A stretch of DNA of 64,000 bases from Cupriavidus numazuensis. Its GTDB lineage: Bacteria > Pseudomonadota > Gammaproteobacteria > Burkholderiales > Burkholderiaceae. Made by a program: the position numbers and the translations under genes. Positions 44,012-52,538 of the stretch are shown piece by piece. Below the pieces are notes generated by a model. That model searched no databases. It had not been told where the DNA came from and was given only the letters and a program-made list of their open reading frames with translations. Positions within the stretch are counted from its first letter, which is position 1; each line of letters starts with the position of its first letter. The stretch covers positions 62,001 through 126,000 of the forward strand of contig NZ_CAJPVI010000015.1 of the NCBI RefSeq assembly GCF_905397435.1. Direction: 5' to 3'.

Positions 44012-44152
44012 CAAACCCCACTTCGTTTTATTGAAACACCGCAGAACATTCGAAAAGAGCAGCGCCTGTTGCCTGAGCACTGTTCCACAGGAAACAGAAC
44101 GGCGCTGCCCGAGACATGCCTTCACTTCAATCCAGACCCATAAGCAAGTGCT

Positions 44153-45655
44153 CTACCTCGTCGTAACGGTGCCAACTTCGCCTGCAACACGACGCCCTTG
44201 TGTCAGCGCCGACACGGCTACCGACACGACGATGTTGACTACCAGCGCAATCACGCCAACGTATGTCGGATAGACACCATCGCCGATATGCAGCGCATAC
44301 ACCGGCTTCAGGCCCAGGGAAATGGCGAGTCCCGTTCCGGTGACGATGCCAAAAAACCAGCCGGCAAGCAGCCCGGACGCAGTCAGGCGTCGCGTGTATA
44401 GCGTGAACACGACCGCTGGGAATATCTGAAGAATCCAGACGCCGCCGAGCAGTTGCAGGTCGATCGCGTATTGCGTGGGCAGCACGATGATGAAGAGCAA
44501 CGCGCCAAACTTCACCACCAGCGAAAACAGCTTGGCGCTCTTTGCCTCCTTTTCGGGGCTCACATCCGGCGCCATCAGCGGCTTGTACAGATTGCGCGTG
44601 AACAGATTCGCCGCGCCGATCGACATGATCGCCGCCGGCACCAGCGCGCTGATGGCGATCGCGGCTGCGCAAAAGCCCACGAACCAGGACGGAAACAACT
44701 TGAGGAACAGCACCGGCACCACATCCGAAGCCGATGACACATGCACGCCGGCGGCAATCGCCATATAGCCGAGCACGGCAATCAGGCCCAGCAACAATGT
44801 GTACGCCGGCAGCGCGATGGCATTCTTGCGCACAGTGTTTGCAGAACCCGACGACAGTATCCCCGTCATGGTGTGGGGATACATGAAGCCCGCCAGCGCC
44901 GACCCGAGTGCCAGCGTCGCATACGCCGTGAATTGCGATGGCTTGAGGATGATGCCGGTGGCGCCGCCCTTGGCGGTGAAGAACGTGTCGGCCGCATGGA
45001 ACAGCGCACCATAGCCGCCAAGCTTGCTGGGAATGACCGAGATCGCGGCAATGACCACGATATAGATCATGATGTCCTTGACGAAGGCAATCATCGCTGG
45101 CGCACGAAGCCCGCTCGAATAGGTGTAGACGGCGAGAATGGCGAAGGCGACGATCAGCGGCAATTCGCCATCGACGCCCAGCCCCTTGATCACCACTTGC
45201 ATGCCAATCAGCTGCAGCGCGATATAAGGCAGCGTGGCGATGATTCCGGTGATCGCCACTGCCGCCGGAAGCCATCGTCCTCCGATCTCGCCCTGGACAT
45301 AGTCGGCAGCCGTGATGTGGTTCTTGCGGTGACACACCTCCCACAGCCTTGGCATGACTGCAAACACGAACGGATAGACGATGATCGTATAGGGCATCGC
45401 GAAGAAGCCGTACGCACCCACCGAATAGACCAGCGCGGGGACCGCGATGACCGTATAGGCCGTATAGAAGTCCCCGCCCACCAGGAACCATGAGATCACC
45501 GTGCCGAATTGCCGGCCGCCAAGTCCCCATTCATGAAGCTGTGACAAATCCCCCCGCTTCCACCGCGCCGCGACGAATCCCAGCACTGTGACGAGGACGA
45601 AGAATGCAATGAACACCGCCATTGCCACGCTATTGACTGCGGGTGTCTCGCTCAT
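44153..45655 (-). CDS. Sodium:solute symporter family permease (monocarboxylate-permease-like)
   Basis: The 500-residue protein has about 13 membrane segments, starting MSETPAVNSVAMAVFIAFF. The family signature is seen at WGLGGRQFGTVISWFLVGGD and AYGFFAMPYTIIVYP, and later in ASDVVPVLFLKLFP. Its ATG overlaps the stop of a small DUF3311 protein. DUF3311 with an SSS permease is a standard pair for uptake of short carboxylates or amino acids. With the porin downstream this looks like a full import operon. Confidence 0.92.
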   Translation of the reverse strand: MSETPAVNSVAMAVFIAFFVLVTVLGFVAARWKRGDLSQLHEWGLGGRQFGTVISWFLVGGDFYTAYTVIAVPALVYSVGAYGFFAMPYTIIVYPFVFAVMPRLWEVCHRKNHITAADYVQGEIGGRWLPAAVAITGIIATLPYIALQLIGMQVVIKGLGVDGELPLIVAFAILAVYTYSSGLRAPAMIAFVKDIMIYIVVIAAISVIPSKLGGYGALFHAADTFFTAKGGATGIILKPSQFTAYATLALGSALAGFMYPHTMTGILSSGSANTVRKNAIALPAYTLLLGLIAVLGYMAIAAGVHVSSASDVVPVLFLKLFPSWFVGFCAAAIAISALVPAAIMSIGAANLFTRNLYKPLMAPDVSPEKEAKSAKLFSLVVKFGALLFIIVLPTQYAIDLQLLGGVWILQIFPAVVFTLYTRRLTASGLLAGWFFGIVTGTGLAISLGLKPVYALHIGDGVYPTYVGVIALVVNIVVSVAVSALTQGRRVAGEVGTVTTR

Positions 45656-45849
45656 TTCATCCTCCGATAGACGACGTACAGCAACAAGGAGGTGATCGGC
45701 ACCCAGAGGAACTGATACCAGTAGAAGAATGGAAAGCCCAACCATTCCGGTTGGGCGCTGTTATAAAGCGGCAGCCACAAGAGGCCGATGTATGGGGCAA
45801 ACAGGAGCGCCCAGATCCAGCTGCGGCCTCCTTTGTCTGGCGTAGTCAA
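45652..45849 (-). CDS. DUF3311 small membrane protein, TTG start
   Basis: I place the start at a TTG with AGGAG 7 nt upstream, giving 65 residues; a longer frame to 45969 has a long Arg-rich, unlike extension. Two membrane segments are present (SWIWALLFAPYIGLLWLPLY, and a second ending LLLYVVYRRMK). The middle FPFFYWYQFLWVP is the hallmark of DUF3311. It overlaps the symporter start by 4 nt and is probably its accessory subunit. Confidence 0.85.
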   Translation of the reverse strand: MTTPDKGGRSWIWALLFAPYIGLLWLPLYNSAQPEWLGFPFFYWYQFLWVPITSLLLYVVYRRMK

Positions 45850-46268
45850 CGTTGCTCTCCTGAAGTTCCTTGAGCGGGCACGGATGCGCGCACGGGGGAT
45901 GGGAATCGGAATCGACGGCGTCGATCGGATGCCTTCCTGACGGGATGGCGCGCGCAAGTTCGATCGCAATGCAATGCATCACAACCATGCATCGCTGATC
46001 CAAATGGTAGTGAAGCGAGCGCGCGCGGGTCGACGCAAATGGGCCAGTCTCTGGCCAATGTTTGCGAGATACGGGCCAATCGCCGGACTCGGGATGGCAG
46101 AGCATTTCCCGCAGCAAGGTTGGCAAGATTCACGAACGAAATGGCCCAATCCATGCACGGCTTCCCCTTCAGAAAAGGCGCGCCGCTTCATAAGATTCAT
46201 TGAACGCCGGGTGGTGATGCCTCCGGGATGTGTCGGAGTTAGAGCGGCCCTGGGTGCCGCACGGGGCC
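45850..46268. other. 419-nt divergent promoter region of LysR and symporter operon
   Basis: It carries a perfect inverted repeat GGCCAG-TCT-CTGGCC at 46042-46056, and further GGGCCA-like boxes at about 46073 and 46142. Such boxes fit repeated LysR sites (T-N11-A type not checked). No gene is seen; a possible GTG start for the LysR gene is at 46230. Confidence 0.45.
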
Positions 46269-47180
46269 ATGCTGCACAAGAAACCTGATGAGATCGTGGA
46301 CTGGGGCGACTGGGACAATTTCTGCCGGGTCGTCGAGGCCGGGGGCTTTACTGCCGCGAGCGACCGTAGCGGCGTTCCGAAGTCGTCGATCAGCCTGTCG
46401 CTGGCCCGCCTGGAAGCCCGGCTGGGCAATCGGCTGCTTGACCGGACCACGCGCAAGGTTCGCGTAACGGATCTGGGTCAGACGCTATGTGACCGGATCA
46501 CGCCTTTGCTGAATGAACTGCGGGAAGCGGATAACGATGCGCGGTCAACACGGCAGCAGGTATCAGGCACGCTACGACTGGCAGCGCCTTATGAAACAGG
46601 CAGGATTCATCTGGCGCCTGCACTGGTGAAGCTGCTCAGGGCGCATCCGGATCTGAAGGTCGAGATTGACGATACGCGAAGGATTCCCGACCTGCTGGAG
46701 CACCGATACGACATTGCCTTCGTCAAGATCGATGCAAAACTGCCCGACAGTTCGCTGGTCAGCAAACACGTTGTGGCAATGGAACGCGCCTTCTACGCAG
46801 CCCCGGAAATGATTGCCAGGCGCGGGCTCCCGCGGCAACTCGCGGATATCGGGTCGTGGCCCATGATCGTGGACGGTGACGATACTTATTGGGATCTGTT
46901 TGAAAACGGGCGGGAAGTCGGGCGGGTAGCCATATGCCCGGCCATCCGGACGCCGAATGTTGAAATTCGCGTGCGCACCGCCATCGAAGGTCTTGGCGTC
47001 GTACGGCTGATGCCGGCATACATCGAAGATCAGGTCAGGCGGGGAGAACTGGTGCGGTTGTTCCCTGCATTTCTTTCGTCTCCGCTCAGGGTATATGCGC
47101 TGACTCCGGCCCGCAGGCTTGTACCACCCAAGGTACGAGCATTGCTGAATGCATTCGAAATCCCGGAGACAGACGCGTGA
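46269..47180 (+). CDS. LysR family transcriptional regulator
   Basis: The regulator has a helix-turn-helix at about 15-70 (VEAGGFTAASDRSGVPKSSI; LARLEARLGNRLLDRTTRKV) and an effector domain. I start at MLHKKPDEIVDWG (303 residues); a GTG at 46230 would add 13 residues, and neither has a strong ribosome site. It lies next to the DUF3311-symporter-porin operon, which runs the opposite way, so that operon is its probable target. Confidence 0.9.
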   Translation: MLHKKPDEIVDWGDWDNFCRVVEAGGFTAASDRSGVPKSSISLSLARLEARLGNRLLDRTTRKVRVTDLGQTLCDRITPLLNELREADNDARSTRQQVSGTLRLAAPYETGRIHLAPALVKLLRAHPDLKVEIDDTRRIPDLLEHRYDIAFVKIDAKLPDSSLVSKHVVAMERAFYAAPEMIARRGLPRQLADIGSWPMIVDGDDTYWDLFENGREVGRVAICPAIRTPNVEIRVRTAIEGLGVVRLMPAYIEDQVRRGELVRLFPAFLSSPLRVYALTPARRLVPPKVRALLNAFEIPETDA

Positions 47181-47289
47181 CCGCTCCGCTATCCGATCCC
47201 GGCGTCCTTGATAACTGGCCACTCGAGTACCAGTGATCGCCAGCCTGCGCAAGTGCGAACCACAGCTCCGTCCCGCTGCACCCGCACCC

Positions 47290-47304
47290 TACCTTGTTAA
47301 GGTA
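47290..47304. promoter_or_regulatory. Inverted repeat before the ParA-like gene
   Basis: TACCTT-GTT-AAGGTA is a perfect dyad 38 nt upstream of the ATG at 47343. It also includes a promoter-like TTAAGGTAT. It could be an operator for self-control by the ParA-like protein or the site of a nearby regulator. Confidence 0.4.
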
Positions 47305-47342
47305 TGCTTTCGCCTCCGAAACGATCTTCTCCAGAGGGGCAA

Positions 47343-48110
47343 ATGCGGCGCGTCGTGTTCAATCAGAAGGGTGGCGTGGGCAAGTCGACCATCGTATGCA
47401 ATCTCGCGGCGATCAGCGCCAGCGAAGGGTTGCGCACGCTTGTCGTCGACCTGGACGCGCAATGCAATTCGACCCAGTACCTGATGGGCGCGCAGGCAGC
47501 CGAAGCCACGCCGACGGCGGCGCATTTCTTCGAGTCGTCGCTGACCTACAGCTTCAAGCCGGTGGACCTGAGCGAGTTCATCCACACGACGCCGTTCGAG
47601 AATCTCGATGTGATGCCGGCGCACCCTGACCTGGACTCCCTGCATAGCAAGCTGGAATCGCGCTACAAGATCTACAAGCTGCGCGACGCGCTGATCGAGC
47701 TGGAATCGGTCTATGACGCGATCTACATCGACACGCCGCCGGCGCTGAACTTCTACACGCGTTCCGCGCTGATCGCGGTGGAGCGCTGCCTGATCCCGTT
47801 CGACTGCGACGACTTCTCGCGCCGGGCGCTCTACACGCTGCTCGACAACGTGAAGGAAATCCAGCAGGACCACAATGAAGCGCTGCAGGTCGAAGGCATC
47901 GTGATCAACCAGTTCCAGCCGCGTGCGAGCCTGCCTGTGAAGCTTGTCGAGGAACTGGTCAGCGAAGGGCTGCCGGTGCTGGCATCGCGGCTGTCATCGT
48001 CGGTGAAGATCCGCGAATCGCACCAGCATGCCACGCCGATGATCCACCTCGATCCGCGCCACAAGCTGTCGCAGGAGTATCTGGCGCTGCACACAGAACT
48101 GGCAGGGTGA
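47343..48110 (+). CDS. ParA/MinD-like ATPase without a ParB partner
   Basis: The 255-residue protein starts at MRRVVFNQKGG. It has the deviant Walker A QKGGVGKST, then VDLDAQCNS (A' motif) and IYIDTPPALNF (Walker B). ParA ATPases move DNA, protein clusters or organelles over the nucleoid. No parB or parS lies here; a TetR gene follows 94 nt downstream. It is therefore an orphan that may position some other cargo or regulate a gene. Confidence 0.88.
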   Translation: MRRVVFNQKGGVGKSTIVCNLAAISASEGLRTLVVDLDAQCNSTQYLMGAQAAEATPTAAHFFESSLTYSFKPVDLSEFIHTTPFENLDVMPAHPDLDSLHSKLESRYKIYKLRDALIELESVYDAIYIDTPPALNFYTRSALIAVERCLIPFDCDDFSRRALYTLLDNVKEIQQDHNEALQVEGIVINQFQPRASLPVKLVEELVSEGLPVLASRLSSSVKIRESHQHATPMIHLDPRHKLSQEYLALHTELAG

Positions 48111-48204
48111 AAGCCTGCGGGTGCGGCGTCGGGATTCGATCACGTAGAATTCCGGGCTGCCGCCCTGCCCGCGTTCGTGCCAGGGCATGATTTGCCAGCC
48201 TGCC

Positions 48205-48816
48205 ATGCCAACACCCAAAGCCACCATTGACCGGTCCACCAGCGAGCAAGCGCTGCAATTGCTCGATGCCGCCACCGCGGAAGTCCTTGCCAATGGCCTC
48301 GGCGACCTGTCTCTCCGGAATATGGCCGATGCGCTCGGCACCAGCCACCGGATGCTCATCTACTACTTTGGCTCCGCCGATGGCTTCTGGCAGGCGCTGC
48401 TGCACCGTATCCGGCACGCGGAACAGGACGCACGCCAGCGCGTGATCGTCGACGGCATGGACCCGCAGGCGGCAATGGAAGCGGCGTGGGAACGCTACTC
48501 CGCGCCTGCCTACCTGCCGATCATGCAGTTGCTGTTCGAGATCTATGGCAAGGCAATCCATGACCGCGAACGCTTCAGCGGCTTTCTCGACGACGTCATC
48601 GGGAGCTGGGCCACGATGCTCACTGAGCGCTTCCGGGAAAGCATGGGGCTTGATGAGGCTGAGGCGCGCCTGCGGGCGCGTGTCGAGGTCGCCATGATGC
48701 GGGGGTTGCTGCTGGATCTTGTCACCACCGGTGACCGGGAAGGCACTACGGCTGCGTTGAAGTATTTCGCCAGCAGGATGGCGCAGGCGCCTGGCTCCGG
48801 CAAACCCTCAGCGTAG
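48205..48816 (+). CDS. TetR family transcriptional regulator
   Basis: The regulator has an N-terminal helix-turn-helix at about 20-65 (LGDLSLRNMADALGTSHRML, then IYYFGSADGFWQAL) and a variable ligand domain. I start at MPTPKATID (203 residues); an ATG 18 nt upstream is possible. It follows the ParA-like gene and precedes repeat copy 2. A 22-bp palindrome 1 kb downstream, before the Bug gene, is a candidate site for it or for another repressor. Confidence 0.9.
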   Translation: MPTPKATIDRSTSEQALQLLDAATAEVLANGLGDLSLRNMADALGTSHRMLIYYFGSADGFWQALLHRIRHAEQDARQRVIVDGMDPQAAMEAAWERYSAPAYLPIMQLLFEIYGKAIHDRERFSGFLDDVIGSWATMLTERFRESMGLDEAEARLRARVEVAMMRGLLLDLVTTGDREGTTAALKYFASRMAQAPGSGKPSA

Positions 48817-48837
48817 ATTTGGCGGCTTGACCGGGTT

Positions 48838-48939
48838 TTTCGCTCTTGGCGGGGGCTTGTCGTTTGGGCTGGGTTTTCGCTCTTGGCAGGCGCCGCTGAT
48901 TCGCCGGCGTAGCCGGTGGGGCTTCTCGTTGGGGCCGGT
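48838..48939. repeat. Degenerate partial copies of the repeat end
   Basis: TCGCTCTTGGC(A/G)GG recurs from about 48841 and from 48877; the second is followed by a copy of CGCCGGCGTAGCCGG. They are fragments of the repeat arm in front of the main copy 2, and less conserved. Confidence 0.6.
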
Positions 48940-49671
48940 TATCGCTCTTCGCTGGCGCGGCTGTTTCGCCGGCGTAGCCGGCGACCTACTTTTGCCCGAG
49001 CGGCAAAAGTAGGCAAAAGCGCGTCAAGAGGTTGCCCCAAAGGGGCGAATTTTTATCGTAGTGGGCCAGGGGTGTTGTACGGGTATAGGCTTCAGAGTTC
49101 TTCACGCTGCCTGCCGCGTGGGGCACCACCGTGGTCAGAATTACAGCGCTGATTGAACGAGCCCTGCAAGCGTCTGTGGTCCCTGTTGCGAGCGATATCG
49201 GGTGATCGCCTTCGGCTGCGCTACGCGCAGAGCCCTAGTCTGAGCACGCAGGCCCAGGGCAAACCACGCCTCGGTAACGAGGCCCGCGCATTGCATGCGC
49301 GAAGTAGAGAGAGGGAGAAGAAATACAGCCCTCGAGCGCCAGCGACGTTGATGAGATCGCACCCAGACTGCGACGTGCGCGCAGCGCAGCCGAAGGCGTC
49401 CCACCACTGACTTTGTTGAAAGGCTGTACCCGAGTCCGTCTTGGGGATCGTCCAAAAGCCGTGCCGCGCCAGGCACAGGTTCTGACTCACATAGCGTAGC
49501 AGGGTCGAACGGCCGACCACCATCGCAGGCGTCCAAAGCCGTTTGAGCCACTGCCACCGTGGAATTGATGGCCAGCGGCAACGACGCGCTTTTTGGTTAC
49601 TTTTTGTCGCTCGGACAAAAAGTGACTCGCCGGCTACGCCGGCGAAACAGCGCCGCCAGCCAAGAACGACA
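48940..49671. repeat. Dispersed ~730-bp element, copy 2
   Basis: It has the same layout as copy 1: outer arm (less well conserved on the left), hairpin, GCCCCAAAGGGGC-GAATTTTTAT, long shared body and right inverted arm ending TGTCGTTCTTGG on the minus strand. The hairpin types are exchanged relative to copy 1. The left arm here has the CCTAC-type stem (with GCC/GGC in place of GTC/GAC), and the right arm has the GTTAC-type stem. A net 4-nt length difference in the middle (near 49310) breaks any shared reading frame. It lies between the TetR gene and the palindrome before the Bug gene. Confidence 0.82.
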
Positions 49672-49749
49672 CCTCAACCCCAACAACAACCCCCCAAAAA
49701 TCCCATCAAAGCCCCATATCCCCCTCTCGTAAACCCCGATTCCACCCAC

Positions 49750-49771
49750 CAATGTACCACATGGTACATTG
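49750..49771. promoter_or_regulatory. 22-bp palindrome upstream of the Bug - M24 operon
   Basis: The arms CAATGTACCA and TGGTACATTG are perfect complements with a 2-nt centre. The dyad ends 52 nt before the Bug start at 49824. Its form (GTACCA...TGGTAC) is like GntR-type operators. This is the strongest operator-like site in the window. Confidence 0.6.
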
Positions 49772-49823
49772 CACCCCACACCCTGATTACCAGGGTGCCT
49801 CTCGCAATGAATCAAGGTGGAAT

Positions 49824-50792
49824 ATGGACCGGCGACAACTACTGGCCTGGGCGGCTGGTACTGCGGTAGCGATGACGCTGCCCGGTATCGGGCAGGCGCA
49901 AACTTTTCCCTCCAAACCCGTACGGCTCGTGGTGCCGCAAGCCGGTGGCACCGGCAATGACGTGCTGGCCCGCGCCCTCGCGGAGAAGCTCGCGCTGACG
50001 TGGAAGCAGCCTGTCGTCGTCGAGAACAAGCCCGGCGCCAACGGCACGCTGGCAATCGGCTACGTGCTGGGCCAGCCCGCAGACGGGCATACGCTGTTCT
50101 TCGCCGGCGTCTCCAACCTGGCCTTCAATCCGTTCCTCTATCCGAAGCTGCCGTACAACCCGACCCGCGACCTGACCGGCGTGGCGATGCTCGCAAATTC
50201 GCCGTTCGTGTTCGTCGCGGCGCCGTCGCTGAACGTGAGCACGTTCCAGGACTTCGTGCGCATGGCGAAGGCGCGTCCGGGCGAGATCAGCTTTGCGTCG
50301 GGTGGCATCGGCAACTCGACGCATCTGGCCATGGAACTGGTGGCCGAGCGCACCGGAATCCGCATGCAGCATGTGCCGTTCAACGGCGCCGGCGGTTCCA
50401 CCAGCCTGATGAGCGGGCAGACGCCGGTGATGATGAACGTGATTGCCGGCGTGCAGCCGTTCTTCGCCAGCAAGAAGCTGGTCCCACTGGCCGTGACCGG
50501 CGACAAGCGTTTGCCGGCACTCCCATCGGTGCCCACGTTCAAGGAACTCGGCTATGACGTGCAGGTGCCCGGGTGGTATGCCATCGTGGCGCGCGCGGGC
50601 ACACCGGCAAACGTGGTCCAGAAGGTCAATACCGATATCAACCAGGTCCTCGACGATCCCGGCTTCCGCGAAAAACTCGGCAACCAGTTCCTCGACCCGA
50701 TCAAGGGACCGCCGTCCGAAGTCGAGCGCTACATGAAGCGCGATGCCGACGCCTGGGGCCCGATCATCCGGCGCCTGAACATTTCCCTCTGA
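49824..50792 (+). CDS. Bug/TctC family periplasmic substrate-binding protein
   Basis: The 322-residue protein starts at MDRRQLLAWAAG with AAGGTGG just upstream. The RR-containing signal peptide is cut after QAQ. Bug features follow: TFPSKPVRLVVPQAGGTGND, VVVENKPGANGTLAIG, SGGIGNSTHLAMELVAE and VPFNGAGGSTSLMSGQTPVM. It binds a small organic acid or related solute in the periplasm. The M24-type gene starts 15 nt after its stop, so both form an operon. No membrane permease is next to it. Confidence 0.93.
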   Translation: MDRRQLLAWAAGTAVAMTLPGIGQAQTFPSKPVRLVVPQAGGTGNDVLARALAEKLALTWKQPVVVENKPGANGTLAIGYVLGQPADGHTLFFAGVSNLAFNPFLYPKLPYNPTRDLTGVAMLANSPFVFVAAPSLNVSTFQDFVRMAKARPGEISFASGGIGNSTHLAMELVAERTGIRMQHVPFNGAGGSTSLMSGQTPVMMNVIAGVQPFFASKKLVPLAVTGDKRLPALPSVPTFKELGYDVQVPGWYAIVARAGTPANVVQKVNTDINQVLDDPGFREKLGNQFLDPIKGPPSEVERYMKRDADAWGPIIRRLNISL

Positions 50793-50807
50793 GTTATCGA
50801 GATTGAT

Positions 50808-51998
50808 ATGGCACACCTGAGCAAGGCAGTACACGACTATCGCCTGTCGGCCATGCACCGTCTGATGGACCGCCTGCGCGTCGATGCGCTGGTCTTCGGC
50901 ACGCCCGACTTCTTCCAGTACGCGACCAATTACCAGCTCGATGTCTGGCCGTGGGAGCGGCCCGTGTTCGTCGTGGTGCCGCGCAACGGCGAGACCTTTG
51001 CAGTCATGAACGAACTTTCGACGAACCACCTGCGCTTCGCCACTAGCAAGGGCACCGTGTGGCTGACGGACGTGACGTTCTACGCAGAGCATCCGCGCGT
51101 ATCGAACCGGCTGCCGCTGCCCGCGCAGTTGCCCGAAGTCGTCGCCGCGCTGCTGAGCGCGAAGGGGCTCGGCATGTCGCGCATCGCAGTCGACACGCAG
51201 CATCCGATTCTTGCCGGTGCTCAGCGCTACCTGCCCGAGCTGACCCTGCGACCGTCGCTCGCGGAAATGCGCAGCCTGCGCTGGGTCAAGCACGCCGAGG
51301 AGCATCAGGTCATGCGCGACCTCGCAGCGCTGACCGACTGGGTGCAGGACCGCTACCGCGAAAACATCCGCCCCGGCCGGCTCGTGCAGGAACTCGACCA
51401 CGCCATGGCAGCACTGATGGTAGAAGAAGCGGCGAACCGCTTCCCGGGCGAGGACTTCGACATCCTCAAATGCTGGACGCTGACGGGCGCCGCGTCAGCC
51501 TCGCCGCACGGCGACGGTGCCGCATGCGGATCGCGCATTGCGCGCGGCGATACGATCGTCAACCTGATCCTGCCGCGCCTGAATGGCCTCCATGTCGAGA
51601 ACGAACGTACATGGTTCTGCGGCCGGCCCGACAGCGAGCAGTCGAGGCTTTACCAGGTCGCGGCACAAGCGACCGACGCCGCGGTGGCTGCTGCAGTCGT
51701 TGGCAAGCGCGTGTGCGACATGGATGCCGCGGCGCAGGCCGTGATCGAAGCCGCCGGCTGCGGGCAGTACATCTTCCACCGAACCGGCCACGCGGTCGGG
51801 CTGATGCTGCATGAGTATCCGGAGGACATGGCCTTCAATACGCGGCCGCTGCTGGCAGGCGAAGTCTATTCATCGGAGCCGGGGCTGTATGTCTACGGAC
51901 TCGGCGGCTTCCGACTCGATGACACGGTCATCGTTGGCGACAAGCCGGAGGTGATCGTCAATACGCCCAAGACACTCGAGTACGCGACCGTGGCGTAA
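50808..51998 (+). CDS. M24 family (Xaa-Pro peptidase/creatinase fold) protein with altered metal ligands
   Basis: The 396-residue protein has the creatinase N-domain (1-150) and the pita-bread catalytic domain with GHAVGLMLHEYP (His328). The five metal ligands of active peptidases are D, D, H, E, E; here they read Asn252 (GDTIVNL), Glu264 (HVENERT), His328, Glu357 (SSEPG) and Asp371 (FRLDDTV). Three of five differ, so a normal two-metal site is doubtful. Creatinase itself has lost metal use, so a metal-free hydrolase acting on a small guanidino or amide compound is possible (inference). Confidence 0.87.
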   Translation: MAHLSKAVHDYRLSAMHRLMDRLRVDALVFGTPDFFQYATNYQLDVWPWERPVFVVVPRNGETFAVMNELSTNHLRFATSKGTVWLTDVTFYAEHPRVSNRLPLPAQLPEVVAALLSAKGLGMSRIAVDTQHPILAGAQRYLPELTLRPSLAEMRSLRWVKHAEEHQVMRDLAALTDWVQDRYRENIRPGRLVQELDHAMAALMVEEAANRFPGEDFDILKCWTLTGAASASPHGDGAACGSRIARGDTIVNLILPRLNGLHVENERTWFCGRPDSEQSRLYQVAAQATDAAVAAAVVGKRVCDMDAAAQAVIEAAGCGQYIFHRTGHAVGLMLHEYPEDMAFNTRPLLAGEVYSSEPGLYVYGLGGFRLDDTVIVGDKPEVIVNTPKTLEYATVA

Positions 51999-52015
51999 GG
52001 CTGGAAGTTCGCCGT

Positions 52016-52447
52016 TCAGCAGCCAAGCCGGGCCAGCCCTTCCTGGATGGCCCGGTATTGCTGCCGCAGCGCTTCCATGGATTGCCATGCATTGCCCTGC
52101 CGCATCGCCAGCTCGGCATTCCTGCGCTGCACGAACAAGCCATTGCAGTCATAGCGGCGGCTGTTCTCCGCGGCGACCAGTTGCTGGCGCTCCACCGCCA
52201 CCTGTTTCTGTTCGGCCTGGTGGTCGGCGTTGCGGCGGCGCAGGTAGTCGGCCTCCTGCTGTTTGGTCAGGTCGCTCTTGCCGATGCTCGATACGGTACC
52301 GCCGCCGCCACTGGACGTGATATCGGTGTAGCCCGATGGACAGTAGTCGTCCTGCGTGTAGAGGACGCTGTTGCCGCTACGGCATTTGGCCGCGTGGGCA
52401 ACGGGAGCACATGCGAAAGCCACAGCAAGAGCGACTGTCCTGAGCAT
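52016..52447 (-). CDS. Secreted hypothetical protein with coiled-coil region
   Basis: The 143-residue protein starts at MLRTVALAVAFACAPVAHA, a clear signal peptide. The mature part opens KCRSGNSVLYTQDDYCPSGY with two Cys, then a Gly-rich linker and a charged helical stretch at about 60-100 (Gln/Glu/Arg-rich). A second Cys pair, in the YDCNGL and ARLGC regions, closes the chain. This resembles DUF4124-like periplasmic proteins in the Cys opening, but I cannot assign a family. It is convergent with the M24 gene (17 nt gap). Confidence 0.6.
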   Translation of the reverse strand: MLRTVALAVAFACAPVAHAAKCRSGNSVLYTQDDYCPSGYTDITSSGGGGTVSSIGKSDLTKQQEADYLRRRNADHQAEQKQVAVERQQLVAAENSRRYDCNGLFVQRRNAELAMRQGNAWQSMEALRQQYRAIQEGLARLGC

Positions 52448-52538
52448 TGCCGAATCCGGAGTTGGAGAGGCAAACATTCACGCGCGCCACCCGGAGTCGT
52501 CAACCCTCCTGAAGACGGATGAGGCGCGCAAGTCCGCG

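Noticed and set aside
44127-45530. 467-codon minus-strand frame overlapping the symporter in another frame
   Set aside because: The symporter frame has the expected hydrophobic segments and signature; this one is His/Arg/Cys-rich without pattern.
49141-49581. 146-codon minus-strand frame in repeat copy 2
   Set aside because: It matches the copy 1 frame only up to the 4-nt length difference, so it is not a conserved protein.
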